A DNA stretch of 64,000 nt from JBOGXA01 sp050694175 (GCA_050694175.1 JBOGXA010000001.1:1-64000), one strand, 5' to 3'; positions 44,678-53,916 are shown, numbered from the stretch's first letter. Made by a program: numbers and translations. The notes: generated by a model from the sequence alone, not told the origin.

Positions 44678-45556
44678 TTGTCCATCCTGATCGACAACGA
44701 CACCCGCCTCGTTGTTCAGGGCCTGACGGGGCGCGAGGGCACCTTCCACGCCAAACGCAATCGTGATTACGGCACTCAGGTCGTGGCCGGAGTGACTCCC
44801 GGGAAGGGCGGGGTCGACGTCGACGGCGTGCCTGTCTTCGATACCGTGACCGACGCCGTGGCCGAGACGAAAGCGAACACTTCGTTGATCTTCGTCCCCG
44901 CGCGTTTTGCGGCCGACGCGATCCTCGAGGCATACGACGCCGGCATCGACGTCATCGTGTGTATCACCGAGAACATCCCGGCGATGGATATGGCACGAGT
45001 CGTCCCGTATCTCCGTTCATCGGACCGCATGGTCACGCTCATCGGTCCCAACTGTCCTGGGCTCATCTCACCCGGGAAGGCGAATGTGGGCATCATCCCC
45101 GGCGAGATCTGTGCGCCCGGGCCCGTCGGCTTGGTGTCACGATCCGGTACGCTCACGTATCAGATCATCCACGAGCTCACCCAGCGAGAAGTGGGGCAAT
45201 CGACCTGTGTGGGTATCGGAGGCGACCCGATACCCGGATCGGACTTCGTCGACATCCTCGAGAAGTTCAACGCAGACGACGACACCGAGTTGGTCATCCT
45301 CACCGGTGAGATCGGAGGAGACGCAGAGGAGCGCGCCGCCGAGTGGGTGAAGGGGTACATGGCGAAACCCGTAGTTGCGTACATCGCCGGCTTCACCGCT
45401 CCCCCGGGCAAACGAATGGGGCATGCAGGAGCCATCATTTCCGGCTCGAAGGGCACCGCCCAAGCGAAAGCCGAAGCACTCGAGGCTGCCGGGATCGAGG
45501 TGGGGAGAAACCCGACAGAGGTAGCGGAGATCGCCGCTCGGAAGTGCGGCTCGTGA
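44678..45556 (+). CDS. sucD: Succinyl-CoA synthetase, alpha subunit
   Basis: The CoA-binding subunit, 292 aa. SILIDNDTRLVVQGLTGREG opens the Rossmann domain; GPNCPGLISPGKANVGI and the phosphohistidine motif GHAGAIISG (near 250) are diagnostic. The start is TTG 44678, one base after the sucC stop, with GGGGAG at 44665-44670. The stop overlaps the esterase start (GTGA). Confidence 0.97.
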   Translation: MSILIDNDTRLVVQGLTGREGTFHAKRNRDYGTQVVAGVTPGKGGVDVDGVPVFDTVTDAVAETKANTSLIFVPARFAADAILEAYDAGIDVIVCITENIPAMDMARVVPYLRSSDRMVTLIGPNCPGLISPGKANVGIIPGEICAPGPVGLVSRSGTLTYQIIHELTQREVGQSTCVGIGGDPIPGSDFVDILEKFNADDDTELVILTGEIGGDAEERAAEWVKGYMAKPVVAYIAGFTAPPGKRMGHAGAIISGSKGTAQAKAEALEAAGIEVGRNPTEVAEIAARKCGS

Positions 45557-46605
45557 CGCTGTCATTGGTTGAGGGCGCTCCGGGGAACCCATGGGAACGC
45601 GAGCTCGGCGGGCGCCTGGAGTCGCTGACGGTCACGTCGGAGATCCTCGCCGGCAACCCCCTGGGGGATCCGGCGCGCAGGCCGCTCTTCGTCTACACGC
45701 CCCCGGGCGTTGACGATGCCGGCGCCTACGCCTCGATCTACGTGATCCAGGGCTTTACAGGTCAGCTCGACATGTGGCTCAACCGCAACGCATTCGAACC
45801 GACCGTGATCGAACGCATCGACGAGTTGTTCGCCGACGATTCCGTCCCTCGCGCCGTCGTTGTCTTCGTCGACGCGTGGACCTCCTACGGAGGTTCGCAG
45901 TTCATCAACTCGATCGCTACCGGTCGCTACATGGATTACCTCTGTGATGAAGTTGTCCCGTTCATCGACGATCGCTATCCGACGGCGGCCGATCGCGATC
46001 ATCGCGGCATCACCGGGAAGTCGAGCGGGGGATACGGGGCCATGGTGGTTCCACTGCAGCGGCCGGATGTGTTCGGAGGTCTTGCTTCGCACGCGGGCGA
46101 CGCTCTTTTTGAGACGTGTTATCTGCCGGAGTTCCGTGACACGGTCCGCGCTCTCCGAGACAAATTCAAGGGCTCCTATGACGTCTTTTGGAAGGAGCTC
46201 CGATCGGCGAATTTTCTCGACTTCAATGTCTACGGTGCACCCATGAACTCCTACGCGATGGCATCGTGCTACTCGCCCGATCCCGACAACCCCGGCATGC
46301 CTCTGCTCCCGTTCGAGATCGATACAGGAAAACTCGTGGACGAAGTGTGGCAGATGTGGCTCGAGTGGGATCCCGTTCGTATGGTGCCGGTGCGAGCCGA
46401 CGCGGCCGCCTCCATGAGACTCATCTACCTCGACGGTGGGCGATCCGATGAGTTCTATCTCGATCTCGGAGCGCAGGCTGTGGCGAACGAGCTGGCCCGG
46501 CTCGGGGTCGAGCACACACTCGAGCTCTTCGAGGGCACTCACATGAACCTGCAATACCGCTACCCGCGCGCGGTTCACACCCTCGCCGAGGCCCTGAGTC
46601 CCTAG
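45553..46605 (+). CDS. Esterase-family alpha/beta hydrolase
   Basis: A 350-aa protein of the esterase D/enterochelin-esterase-like branch. The nucleophile elbow is GKSSGGYGAMV near residue 157; ASIYVIQGFTGQLDMW and the C-terminal His in FEGTHMNLQYRYP complete the fold. There is no signal peptide. GTG 45553 overlaps the sucD stop by 4 bp, so it is translated from the sucCD message. The substrate is unknown. Confidence 0.85.
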   Translation: MTLSLVEGAPGNPWERELGGRLESLTVTSEILAGNPLGDPARRPLFVYTPPGVDDAGAYASIYVIQGFTGQLDMWLNRNAFEPTVIERIDELFADDSVPRAVVVFVDAWTSYGGSQFINSIATGRYMDYLCDEVVPFIDDRYPTAADRDHRGITGKSSGGYGAMVVPLQRPDVFGGLASHAGDALFETCYLPEFRDTVRALRDKFKGSYDVFWKELRSANFLDFNVYGAPMNSYAMASCYSPDPDNPGMPLLPFEIDTGKLVDEVWQMWLEWDPVRMVPVRADAAASMRLIYLDGGRSDEFYLDLGAQAVANELARLGVEHTLELFEGTHMNLQYRYPRAVHTLAEALSP

Positions 46606-46641
46606 GACCGATCGGGACCGTTCGGACGTTAGGGTCGACTC

Positions 46642-47247
46642 ATGTCGGGACGGATCGCGACGCTCATCTCGGGGGCTGGCTCCAACATGCTTGCTCTCAC
46701 GGACGCATGTGAGAGGGGCGAGGTCCCTGGAACGCCGGTTGTTGTAGCAGCCGATCGCAAGTGCGAGGGCCTGTCCCGCGCTCAGGAGCGCGGGCTTGAG
46801 ACCGTGCTCGTCGAATTCGGTGCGTACCGCGAGCGGGCCCGGTGGGACGACGCCCTCCTCGAGACGATCGATTCATATGAACCGGACCTGGTCGTTTCGG
46901 CGGGCTTCATGCGACTGCTGGCGCCGAGCTTTATCGACGCATTCGGTGACCGCTTGATCAATCTCCATCCCTCATTACTGCCTGCATTTCCGGGCGCGCA
47001 CGCGATCCGGGATGCGCTTGCTCACGGCGTGAAGGTCGTGGGCACAACCGTTCACTTCGTCGACTACGACGTCGACCACGGGCCGATCATCCTGCAAGAA
47101 GCGGTTCACGTGGAGCCGGACGACACCGAAGAGATGCTCCACGAGCGCATCAAGGTGATCGAGCGACGAGCGCTGCCGCGCGCCTGCAAGTTGTTTCTGG
47201 AGGGCCGGCTGTCTCTGGACGACGGTCGGGTTCGGGTGCGTGAGTGA
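46642..47247 (+). CDS. purN: Phosphoribosylglycinamide formyltransferase
   Basis: Transfers formyl from 10-formyl-THF to GAR in purine synthesis. The protein is 201 aa. IATLISGAGSNMLALTDA, INLHPSLLPAFPGAHAIRDA (catalytic Asn/His) and GTTVHFVDYDVDHGPIILQE (catalytic Asp) are clear. It overlaps purH by 8 bp. Confidence 0.97.
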   Translation: MSGRIATLISGAGSNMLALTDACERGEVPGTPVVVAADRKCEGLSRAQERGLETVLVEFGAYRERARWDDALLETIDSYEPDLVVSAGFMRLLAPSFIDAFGDRLINLHPSLLPAFPGAHAIRDALAHGVKVVGTTVHFVDYDVDHGPIILQEAVHVEPDDTEEMLHERIKVIERRALPRACKLFLEGRLSLDDGRVRVRE

Positions 47248-48769
47248 CGTGAGAATCAGGCGAGCGCTACTCAGCGTTTCGGATAAGGAGGGGCTGGTCG
47301 AGCTTGCCAGCGCCCTCGCCGATGGGGGGGTCGAGTTGATCTCATCGGGTGGGACGGCAGTGACCCTTAGGGATGCCGGCGTGCCGGTGACACCTGTTCC
47401 GGAGGTTACGGGTGCCCCCGAGATACTCGGCGGACGGGTAAAGACACTGCATCCGAAGATCCATGGCGGAATCTTGGCCGATCGCAGAAGAGACGAGCAC
47501 ATGCAGGAACTCGAAAGCCAGGGGATTCGCCCGATCGACCTCGTCGTTTGCAATCTGTATCCGTTCGAACGCACGGTGTCGCATCCGAGCGTCACGGAGA
47601 ATGATGCCCTCGAGCAGATTGACATTGGGGGCCCGGCGATGGTGCGCGCGGCTGCCAAGAACTGGCCGTCGGTAGCGGTCGTGGTGGATCCGGCCAGATA
47701 CGGAGAGATCGTCGAGGAACTTCGGTCGTCCGGCGAGCTGTCCGACGCCACCCGCCGATCGCTGGCGCAGGACGCATTCGCTCACACCGCCTCCTACGAC
47801 GCGGCCATTGCGCGCTATCTCACCCGCACCGAGGAGTTTCCGAACTCGCTGATCGTCTCGACGCGCAAGGTCGCGACGCTCAGGTACGGAGAGAATCCGC
47901 ATCAATCCGCAGCCTTCTACCGCCCGGCTGGAGCCATCCGCGGGATAGCCGCATGTGAGCAGCTGCATGGAAAGGCCCTCTCCTATAACAACCTGCTGGA
48001 CGTCGATGCTGCATGGAAGCTCGTAAGCGAATTGCCGCGCCCGGCGGCCGCGATCATCAAACATTCGAACCCCTGCGGCGTTGCAGTCGGGAGCTCTCTC
48101 ACGGATGCGTATCGGCGCGCCCTTGACGGCGACCGCGTCTCGGCGTTCGGAGGGATAGTCGCGCTGAACGGGGCTTGCGACGTTGCGACCGCTACGGCAA
48201 TTGCCGAGATCTTCACCGAGGTCCTGGTTGCACCGTCGATGGGAGACGATGCGTTGCAGGTTCTGAAGTCAAAGAAGAATCTGCGCATCCTGGTGGCACC
48301 CCAGGACGCCGTACGCGCTCGGGAGGTTCGAAGCGTGGCGGGCGGCCTGCTGATACAGGATGGAGACCCTCGCGATGAGTTGGACAACGCCAAGGTGGTG
48401 ACGCGCGCCCAGCCGTCCGACGACCTGTGGACCGACTTGCGCTTTGCCTGGACGGTTGCGAAACACGTGAAGTCCAACGCAATCGTGTTCGCCGTGGATC
48501 AGTGTGCCGTGGGAATCGGCGCCGGGCAGATGAGCCGTCTCGACTCGACTCAGGTGGCCGCCGGGCGCGCGGGCGATCGAGCCGGGGGCAGCGCGTGCGC
48601 GTCGGACGCCTTCTTCCCGTTCCGAGACGGGCTCGACGCGGCCGTGGCGGCGGGAGCGGTTGCCGTCATCCAGCCCGGAGGATCCGTCCGGGACGAGGAG
48701 GTAATTGCGGCCGCGGACGAGCACGGAATCCCCATGGTGTTCACCGGCCGCAGACACTTCCGCCACTAG
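47240..48769 (+). CDS. purH: Bifunctional AICAR formyltransferase / IMP cyclohydrolase
   Basis: Performs the last two steps to IMP. The protein is 509 aa from GTG 47240. The N-terminal IMPCH domain has ALLSVSDKEGLVELA, GGRVKTLHPKIHGGILADR; the AICARFT domain has LRYGENPHQSAAFYR, KHSNPCGVA and KHVKSNAIVFA. FolD, which makes the folate cofactor, is 1.6 kb downstream. Convergent with the MFS gene; a 7-bp inverted repeat at 48792-48823 lies between. Confidence 0.97.
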   Translation: MSDVRIRRALLSVSDKEGLVELASALADGGVELISSGGTAVTLRDAGVPVTPVPEVTGAPEILGGRVKTLHPKIHGGILADRRRDEHMQELESQGIRPIDLVVCNLYPFERTVSHPSVTENDALEQIDIGGPAMVRAAAKNWPSVAVVVDPARYGEIVEELRSSGELSDATRRSLAQDAFAHTASYDAAIARYLTRTEEFPNSLIVSTRKVATLRYGENPHQSAAFYRPAGAIRGIAACEQLHGKALSYNNLLDVDAAWKLVSELPRPAAAIIKHSNPCGVAVGSSLTDAYRRALDGDRVSAFGGIVALNGACDVATATAIAEIFTEVLVAPSMGDDALQVLKSKKNLRILVAPQDAVRAREVRSVAGGLLIQDGDPRDELDNAKVVTRAQPSDDLWTDLRFAWTVAKHVKSNAIVFAVDQCAVGIGAGQMSRLDSTQVAAGRAGDRAGGSACASDAFFPFRDGLDAAVAAGAVAVIQPGGSVRDEEVIAAADEHGIPMVFTGRRHFRH

Positions 48770-48838
48770 TCGCCGCTCGATTCTTTCTTTCCCGGATTCG
48801 CGCGTTCCTTCATGACAATCCGGAACAAGAATGGCTTG

Positions 48839-50233
48839 TTAGTCGTGGGACAGAACCGGCTCCGAGACTCCGGGCTCCGGCTTCTGAGGGTCGAGAGCGC
48901 CCGGCAGGAGTATGAACGACAGCAGAGCGACGCAGCCGATCAGTCCGGCGCCGACGAGCACTCTCCCGGGCCCGATCACGAGCGACAGCGGCCCCGCAAT
49001 CATCAGGGATACGGGGATGAGACTGGTCGAGACGAACCAGTCGAGGCTCGACACGCGTCCCAGAATGTTGCCCGGGACATGCATATGCAGCGTTGTGTTC
49101 CAAATGATGATCGCTGCACAGAGGAGCGCATGCATTATGAAGCTGGCGAGGAGTATGTGCCATGTTTCCGAAGCCAGCCCGTATCCGACGAGCATGAGAG
49201 TCCCGATCGCCAGCGAGACGTACATCGCGGTCATGAATCGACGCGGTAGATCGCGCTGGCCGATCGTCAGGGAAGCGATGATCGCGCCGATCCCGCCGAC
49301 GGCGAGCATTGCGGCGATGTCTCGCTCGTCGCCGCCGAGTCCGTGGGTTACGCGATAGGGAACGAGTGCCTGCCACGGTCCGTAGAAGAGCAGCAATCCC
49401 AGCGCGGCGGAGAGAAGACCCGCCAGCAGCCACTTGTGGGTACGAACGAACGAAAACCCATCTTTCAGCTCCTGCCAGGCGAAGCTGGATTCTGACCTAT
49501 GAGTCCGTTTGCGCGTGGTGATCAAAGCGAACGCAATTCCGGCGATGCCAAAAGTTGCTGCGTCGAACAGGAACGCTCCACCGGTGCCGAACAAAGCAAC
49601 CGCCAGGCCGCCGAGCGCGGGGCCGGCGACGCGCAGGGCAAACGGTCTCGAGAAGTTATCCAGAGAGTTCGCTTCCACGAGCATGTTCTGGGGCACTATG
49701 TCCGGCACTATTGAGCTGAAGGCAGGGCCGAACAGCGCCTCGCCGCAGCCGTAGGCCACCGCAAGCGCATACACGTGCCACAACTCCAGAGCTCCGGCGA
49801 CCGAGAGGATCCCGAGAAGCGCGATCGCGACCCCTTGGATCCCGTGGGCAATGAGCATCATCCGGCGGCGTTCGAAGCGATCGCTGAGGATTCCCGACAC
49901 GGGCAGCAGGGCGACGAGCGGGAGCGTCCAGGCGAGAAGCGCGACCGTGTACGCGGTTTCGGTATTCCGCAACGCAAAGACTTGCAGAGGCAAGGCAACA
50001 AAGAACATGCCGTCCCCGATTAGCGAGATCGTCAGGCCGCTCCACAGGAGCGCAAAGTCGGTGATCCTTAGCGGGCGGAGAATCCTGACCTTGGGATCGC
50101 GTTTGGGGACCCGGTGCCGGGGTGTGTAGCGCATGCCCGAGAGAGGCGCGCCCTCGAGAGGGGTGACGGGAGGTTTGTCGTACACGGGTATATGAGGTTC
50201 CGCATCGTGTCGCTCATCTCGATTCCCGTCCAC
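48839..50233 (-). CDS. MFS transporter (EntS/MFS_3-like exporter)
   Basis: A 12-helix transporter of 464 aa. After a ~50-residue polar N-terminus, LRITDFALLWSGLTISLIGDGMFFVALPLQVF is split across helix 1-2, and GILSDRFERRRMMLIA is the MFS loop 2-3 motif. This subgroup exports drugs or siderophores. GTG 50233 has GGAGGG 12 bp upstream; ATG 50134 would give a shorter N-terminus but has no ribosome site. It is divergent from folD with 122 bp between. Confidence 0.87.
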   Translation of the reverse strand: MDGNRDERHDAEPHIPVYDKPPVTPLEGAPLSGMRYTPRHRVPKRDPKVRILRPLRITDFALLWSGLTISLIGDGMFFVALPLQVFALRNTETAYTVALLAWTLPLVALLPVSGILSDRFERRRMMLIAHGIQGVAIALLGILSVAGALELWHVYALAVAYGCGEALFGPAFSSIVPDIVPQNMLVEANSLDNFSRPFALRVAGPALGGLAVALFGTGGAFLFDAATFGIAGIAFALITTRKRTHRSESSFAWQELKDGFSFVRTHKWLLAGLLSAALGLLLFYGPWQALVPYRVTHGLGGDERDIAAMLAVGGIGAIIASLTIGQRDLPRRFMTAMYVSLAIGTLMLVGYGLASETWHILLASFIMHALLCAAIIIWNTTLHMHVPGNILGRVSSLDWFVSTSLIPVSLMIAGPLSLVIGPGRVLVGAGLIGCVALLSFILLPGALDPQKPEPGVSEPVLSHD

Positions 50234-50355
50234 GTCGACAGTTGTCCCTCCGGCTCCGCCCGCAACGACGACGACATCCTACCGACGCGAGCGAAAGGGT
50301 TGGCCGCCTGTTCCGCGTGGCGCTCGCAACCGCCGTCCACTAAGGTGAGCAACCC

Positions 50356-51213
50356 ATGATGGCGACGATCATTGACGGAAAAGCCATTGCTGCGGCGGTT
50401 CGGAAAGAGGTTGCCGCCTCTGCCGCCGATCTCATCGACCGGGGGACAACTCCCGGACTCGCCACGGTGCTCGTCGGCGACGATCCCGCTTCCAGGATTT
50501 ATGTATCGTCCAAGCGCAAGGCGTGTGCAGAGGCCGGAATCAAGGCGTGGGATCACGATCTGCCCCCCTCCACCTCGCAGGCCGACCTCCTGGCCACCCT
50601 GAGCGATCTGAATGCCGATCCCGCCGTCCACGGAATCCTGGTCCAGCTCCCCCTTCCCGAACATGTCGACGAGCAGATCGTGCTGAACGCCGTCACCCCG
50701 GACAAGGATGCCGATGGATTCCATCCGTGCAATCTCGGGCGCCTTCTCGCGGGCGACCCACTGGTGGCGCCGGCCACACCGGCAGGTATCCGGGAACTAC
50801 TGGTCCGTTCAGGTGTTCAGACGTCGGGAGCCGAGGTGGTCATCGTCGGCCGGTCCAACATCGTTGGGAAGCCGCTGGCTGCAATGCTGATGCAGAAGGG
50901 GCCCGGCGCGAACGCGACGGTCACCGTTTGCCACACGGCAACGGAGGACCTGACCGCTCATACTCGCCGGGCCGACATCCTCGTCGCCGCGATCGGCAGG
51001 GCGCACGCGATCACGGCGCCGATGATCGCTCCCGGCGCGACGGTGATCGATGTCGGTATCAACCGAACCGAGAGCGGCCTCGTGGGAGATGTCGACTTCG
51101 ACGCCGCGGTGGAAGTGGCGGGTGCCATAACACCGGTGCCGGGCGGAGTGGGGCCCATGACCATCGCGATGCTTTTGAGCAACACGGTCGCGCTGGCTAA
51201 GCGCGCGGCCTAG
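50356..51213 (+). CDS. folD: Methylenetetrahydrofolate dehydrogenase / methenyl-THF cyclohydrolase
   Basis: Makes 10-formyl-THF for PurN and PurH. The protein is 285 aa. YVSSKRKACAEAGI carries the catalytic Tyr and Lys; GILVQLPLPEHVD, PDKDADGFHPCNLGRL, VIVGRSNIVGKPLAAML and TPVPGGVGPMTIAMLLSNTV are family blocks. Two ATGs (50356, 50359) follow AAGGTGAG. Its stop overlaps that of the convergent exported-protein gene. Confidence 0.97.
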   Translation: MMATIIDGKAIAAAVRKEVAASAADLIDRGTTPGLATVLVGDDPASRIYVSSKRKACAEAGIKAWDHDLPPSTSQADLLATLSDLNADPAVHGILVQLPLPEHVDEQIVLNAVTPDKDADGFHPCNLGRLLAGDPLVAPATPAGIRELLVRSGVQTSGAEVVIVGRSNIVGKPLAAMLMQKGPGANATVTVCHTATEDLTAHTRRADILVAAIGRAHAITAPMIAPGATVIDVGINRTESGLVGDVDFDAAVEVAGAITPVPGGVGPMTIAMLLSNTVALAKRAA

Positions 51214-52436
51214 AACTGAACGGCGGTCCGCGACGCGGTCCCCGTGATCGGAGTCCCGCTCGGATTTGTGATCAGCGAATCGGGCGTGTAGGTGGCGGTC
51301 ACGGAACCGCCAACCGTTCCCGGAGCAGGCCCCATCGCTATTGCTCCAAGCGTGATGTCCATCCGGAAGTTGGTGGCGTTCCAGGACACTCTCGTCTGAT
51401 TGGTGCCGGTTCCGCCGTAGTAGACATTTCCCGTTACGAAGTTGGGGCTGCCCAAGTCGATGTTCCCGAAGTGGAATTGCCCGCCGCACGCCGCCGAGGT
51501 CGTCTGGACCGTCAGCAGGTCGTTGCCTGAGGGCGCCGCGTTGTTGGTGATGATCACCCAGGCGACGTAGTCTCCCGAGATCGACTGATTCGAAGAGTCG
51601 CCACTCCAAGTCGAGCATATCGACGCGACGTCGAGGCGCTGCGAGAATGTCACCTCGATCCGATCCGTTCGCCGTGGGCTTCCCGCCGTGGCGTAGTTTC
51701 TGAGCCGCAGGGAGGTCGGATTCGGTGGCGTCACGTTGACGTCGATTGATGCACTCGCAACGTCGCCCAGGTCACCGATCGCGTACATGGAGTGGGTGCC
51801 GTTTGTCGTCCCCTTCGGGATCGTGACGCTTACAGCCGCGCTGCCATTTCCGGGAATCGGGCTGGGAGTGGTCGTAGCGGCCAGCACCGGCCCTGTTGCC
51901 GGGTCGTCGAGCCGGTAAGTGACCGTGCTGCCCGAGAGGAAGTTGTCGATCGTGCCCGCAAAGGTTGCCGGCAGGCTCGTGGCGGTCGTGGGCGGGGTAA
52001 AGGCCAGAGTTGGGGACCCGACGGTGACGGTTGCACTCGGCGAGCTCTCGGACCCATCCCATGCCCCGTGGCGGGCGGCGACCGTGTACCGCCAGTTGCC
52101 GGGCGCAACGGCGTCCTCCGTGCAGGTCAATGCCGAAATCGGACCGGAGCAGCCCGGTCCGATTGGCTGTTCGAGTCCTGTGGACTCGTCGTAGCGCCTG
52201 ACCACGTGCGCGTCCACCGGCGTTCCGTCCGGGAGCTGGGGTTGGGTCCAGGACACCGTCACGTTGCGGCCCGTGATGCTCACGGTTGGGGTGTCGGCGG
52301 CGGGTGGCATCACCAGCGCTTTCGTATAGGCGTTACCGGCGCCGGCGACATTCCAACCGGCGCTCGCCTGCGCAGGCAATGCAACGGCCGCCGCCACGAT
52401 GCATATCGCCGTCACCCGCCGTCGAAGTCCGGTCAT
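51210..52436 (-). CDS. Secreted fibronectin-III/Ig-like protein, unknown function
   Basis: A 408-aa exported protein. The signal peptide is residues 1-26 (VTAICIVAAAVALPAQASA); the mature start GWNVAGAGNAYTKALVMPP is like that of the protein encoded at 52995-53483. One FN3-like domain (about 48-140; VTVSWTQPQLPDGTPVDAHV to ESSPSATVTV) is followed by an Ig-like domain (about 145-235) and a C-terminal beta-rich domain with two cysteines (CSTW, ACGG). There is no LPxTG or C-terminal anchor. ATG 52436 overlaps the preceding gene's stop (ATGA). Probably a surface or extracellular structural protein. Confidence 0.8.
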   Translation of the reverse strand: MTGLRRRVTAICIVAAAVALPAQASAGWNVAGAGNAYTKALVMPPAADTPTVSITGRNVTVSWTQPQLPDGTPVDAHVVRRYDESTGLEQPIGPGCSGPISALTCTEDAVAPGNWRYTVAARHGAWDGSESSPSATVTVGSPTLAFTPPTTATSLPATFAGTIDNFLSGSTVTYRLDDPATGPVLAATTTPSPIPGNGSAAVSVTIPKGTTNGTHSMYAIGDLGDVASASIDVNVTPPNPTSLRLRNYATAGSPRRTDRIEVTFSQRLDVASICSTWSGDSSNQSISGDYVAWVIITNNAAPSGNDLLTVQTTSAACGGQFHFGNIDLGSPNFVTGNVYYGGTGTNQTRVSWNATNFRMDITLGAIAMGPAPGTVGGSVTATYTPDSLITNPSGTPITGTASRTAVQF

Positions 52437-52903
52437 CGCGCTCGCACCGCCTTGCCCTTGTATTTGAGCTTCCAGCGAGCTCCCTGGCACGCGTTCGGGG
52501 CCTTTTTCGGCATCCGGACGGGGTAGGAGACGAATGCTCGCGCCCGGGCCGGTACCTTGAGCGAGATGCGCATCTGACGCTTGGGGCGGATCCAGCGCTT
52601 GCTGCAGCCGCGCTTGGTGGAGCGGCCCACCTTGACCTTGAGGTTCTTCACCTTTATGGGATAGCGCTGGAGGTTCTTGATCTTGAGCTTCATGGGCTTG
52701 CGCTTCCCCGGGTACAGGCCCTTGACGGATCCTCGCACCGCGAATCGCGGTTTCGCAGACGCGGTCGTTCGGAATCCCCCGTGCAAGGCGTTGTCGCGGG
52801 TTGCGTTCATCTGCATGGCGGCGGGGACGAGCAGGAGCGCGAGCAGGACGACGGCGATGAGCCATCGGGTGATCCCTGCTCTCAGTCGCTGCGTTGCGTG
52901 CAC
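52433..52903 (-). CDS. Basic exported protein with LYPG...NACQG domain
   Basis: A 156-aa protein, strongly basic (many Lys/Arg), with an N-terminal hydrophobic segment (about 12-31). The mature part has GLYPG, an IKNLQRYPIKVKNLKV strand pair, GC and a C-terminal NACQGARWKLKY. The same order (LYPG, N-x-P-V, GC, NACQGA) occurs in the protein at 52995-53483, so the two are probably paralogous domains with a Cys-Cys bond. GTG 52903 follows CAGGAGA. Function unknown. Confidence 0.75.
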   Translation of the reverse strand: MHATQRLRAGITRWLIAVVLLALLLVPAAMQMNATRDNALHGGFRTTASAKPRFAVRGSVKGLYPGKRKPMKLKIKNLQRYPIKVKNLKVKVGRSTKRGCSKRWIRPKRQMRISLKVPARARAFVSYPVRMPKKAPNACQGARWKLKYKGKAVRAR

Positions 52904-52994
52904 TTTGTCTCCTGCGTCCCGAGGGATGGACTCTTAATCAGACAGGGTGCGGGGCATCTGCCCCGCACCCTGCGATCCACGCCCAAAGAAGTGA

Positions 52995-53483
52995 CTAGGA
53001 ACCGGCGGTGATGGACACCGGAATGGTGAAGATCGCTCCCTGGCAGGCGTTCACGGACGAGTCGTCCATGGTGACCGCGTTTGCCAGAGTCAGGTCGAGG
53101 CTGCCACCGGCAGAAACCACGTTTCCGCTGCTCAGTGACTGGGCCGTGAAGGTGACGCCCGTAGCCTTCGCGGGGTCGCCGCCGACGTCCGTGCAGCCCG
53201 CGACGTCCGAGTCCATCGCACCGTTCGGGTCGATGTCGGTCACCGACACGGGGAACGGGTTGGGGTTGTTGATCCGCACCACCACGTCGCCCCCGCCGCC
53301 CGGGTAGAGCTGCGATGTCGTCGACGCCGACACGTCCGACATCGTCAGGGCTGAGGCCGTGCGGGCCTTCGAGTAGCCGCTGCCCGTTCCCGTCACGACC
53401 CACGCGGCGAACACGATTCCGCCGAGAAGGAGGACGGCCAGAAAGGCACCGGCGACGGTGATGCGCTTCACGAGGCTCCTCAT
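52995..53483 (-). CDS. Exported protein with SipW-like signal and LYPG...NACQG domain
   Basis: A 162-aa protein. Hydrophobic segment VAGAFLAVLLLGGIVFAAW is followed by VVTGTGSGYSKARTASAL, recalling the signal region of SipW/TasA-class proteins. The mature domain has QLYPGGGGDVVVRINNPNPFPVSV, split as LYPG and NNPNPFPVSV, then AGCTD and VNACQGAIFTIPVSI. It is acidic, unlike its basic paralogue downstream. ATG 53483 has AAGGAG upstream. First gene of a three-gene run transcribed away from the riboswitch gene. Confidence 0.78.
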   Translation of the reverse strand: MRSLVKRITVAGAFLAVLLLGGIVFAAWVVTGTGSGYSKARTASALTMSDVSASTTSQLYPGGGGDVVVRINNPNPFPVSVTDIDPNGAMDSDVAGCTDVGGDPAKATGVTFTAQSLSSGNVVSAGGSLDLTLANAVTMDDSSVNACQGAIFTIPVSITAGS

Positions 53484-53648
53484 TTCGGTTGCTCCTTTGC
53501 CAGGTGACTGATGTTTGACATTTCGCTGACTTCCTGTGACATCGACGCCGAGGGAGTCGCGGAATATCAGCATTTCTGCCGATGGCTCGAAGGCCGCTCT
53601 GACCAGGACTTTTACTTTGCAGGACTAGTCATCCGATCTCGTAAGAAC

Positions 53649-53752
53649 CGGACAAAAGCCGCGGCGGTGCTACCCGGGCTCACGGCGCCCACGCCGGAAA
53701 CGACCTCGCCGCCCTAGTCAGGCCGTCACAAGAAAACGGACAAAAGCCGCGG
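53649..53752. repeat. Two 16-bp direct repeats 88 bp apart
   Basis: CGGACAAAAGCCGCGG occurs at 53649-53664 and 53737-53752, each after AAGAA-like bases and followed by a CGGG about 12-14 bp on. They lie in the 433-bp intergenic region between the exported-protein operon and the riboswitch gene. They may be operators. No gene is supported in 53484-53828. Confidence 0.55.
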
Positions 53753-53828
53753 AGCGCCCACGGGAATTTGGGCCGTCTCCGCTATGCAGAAAAGGATGGA
53801 AACGGACGATTCTTAAGTCAGAGTTTCG

Positions 53829-53907
53829 TTCCCGATAAAGGCAAACCCGTCGTGAGGCGGGGACGCAAAGCCAGGGGTCTCGCCGAGAGACGGCCCAGCC
53901 ACCGAAG
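53829..53907 (+). promoter_or_regulatory. GEMM-I riboswitch (cyclic di-GMP-I class)
   Basis: The conserved core is present in order: GCAAACC (53841-53847), a 6-bp stem CCCGTC/GGCGGG capped by the GNRA loop GTGA (53852-53855), GGACGCAAAGCC (53861-53872), a second stem GTCTC/GAGAC (53877-53881 / 53887-53891) within a G/C-closed arm, then CAGCCACCGAAGG. This is the cyclic di-GMP-I fold with tetraloop and receptor. GAAGGAG (53904-53910), the ribosome site, abuts the 3' strand, so control is probably at translation. Some GEMM-I variants bind cyclic GMP-AMP, so the ligand needs a binding test. Confidence 0.88.
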
Positions 53908-53916
53908 GAGATGACA

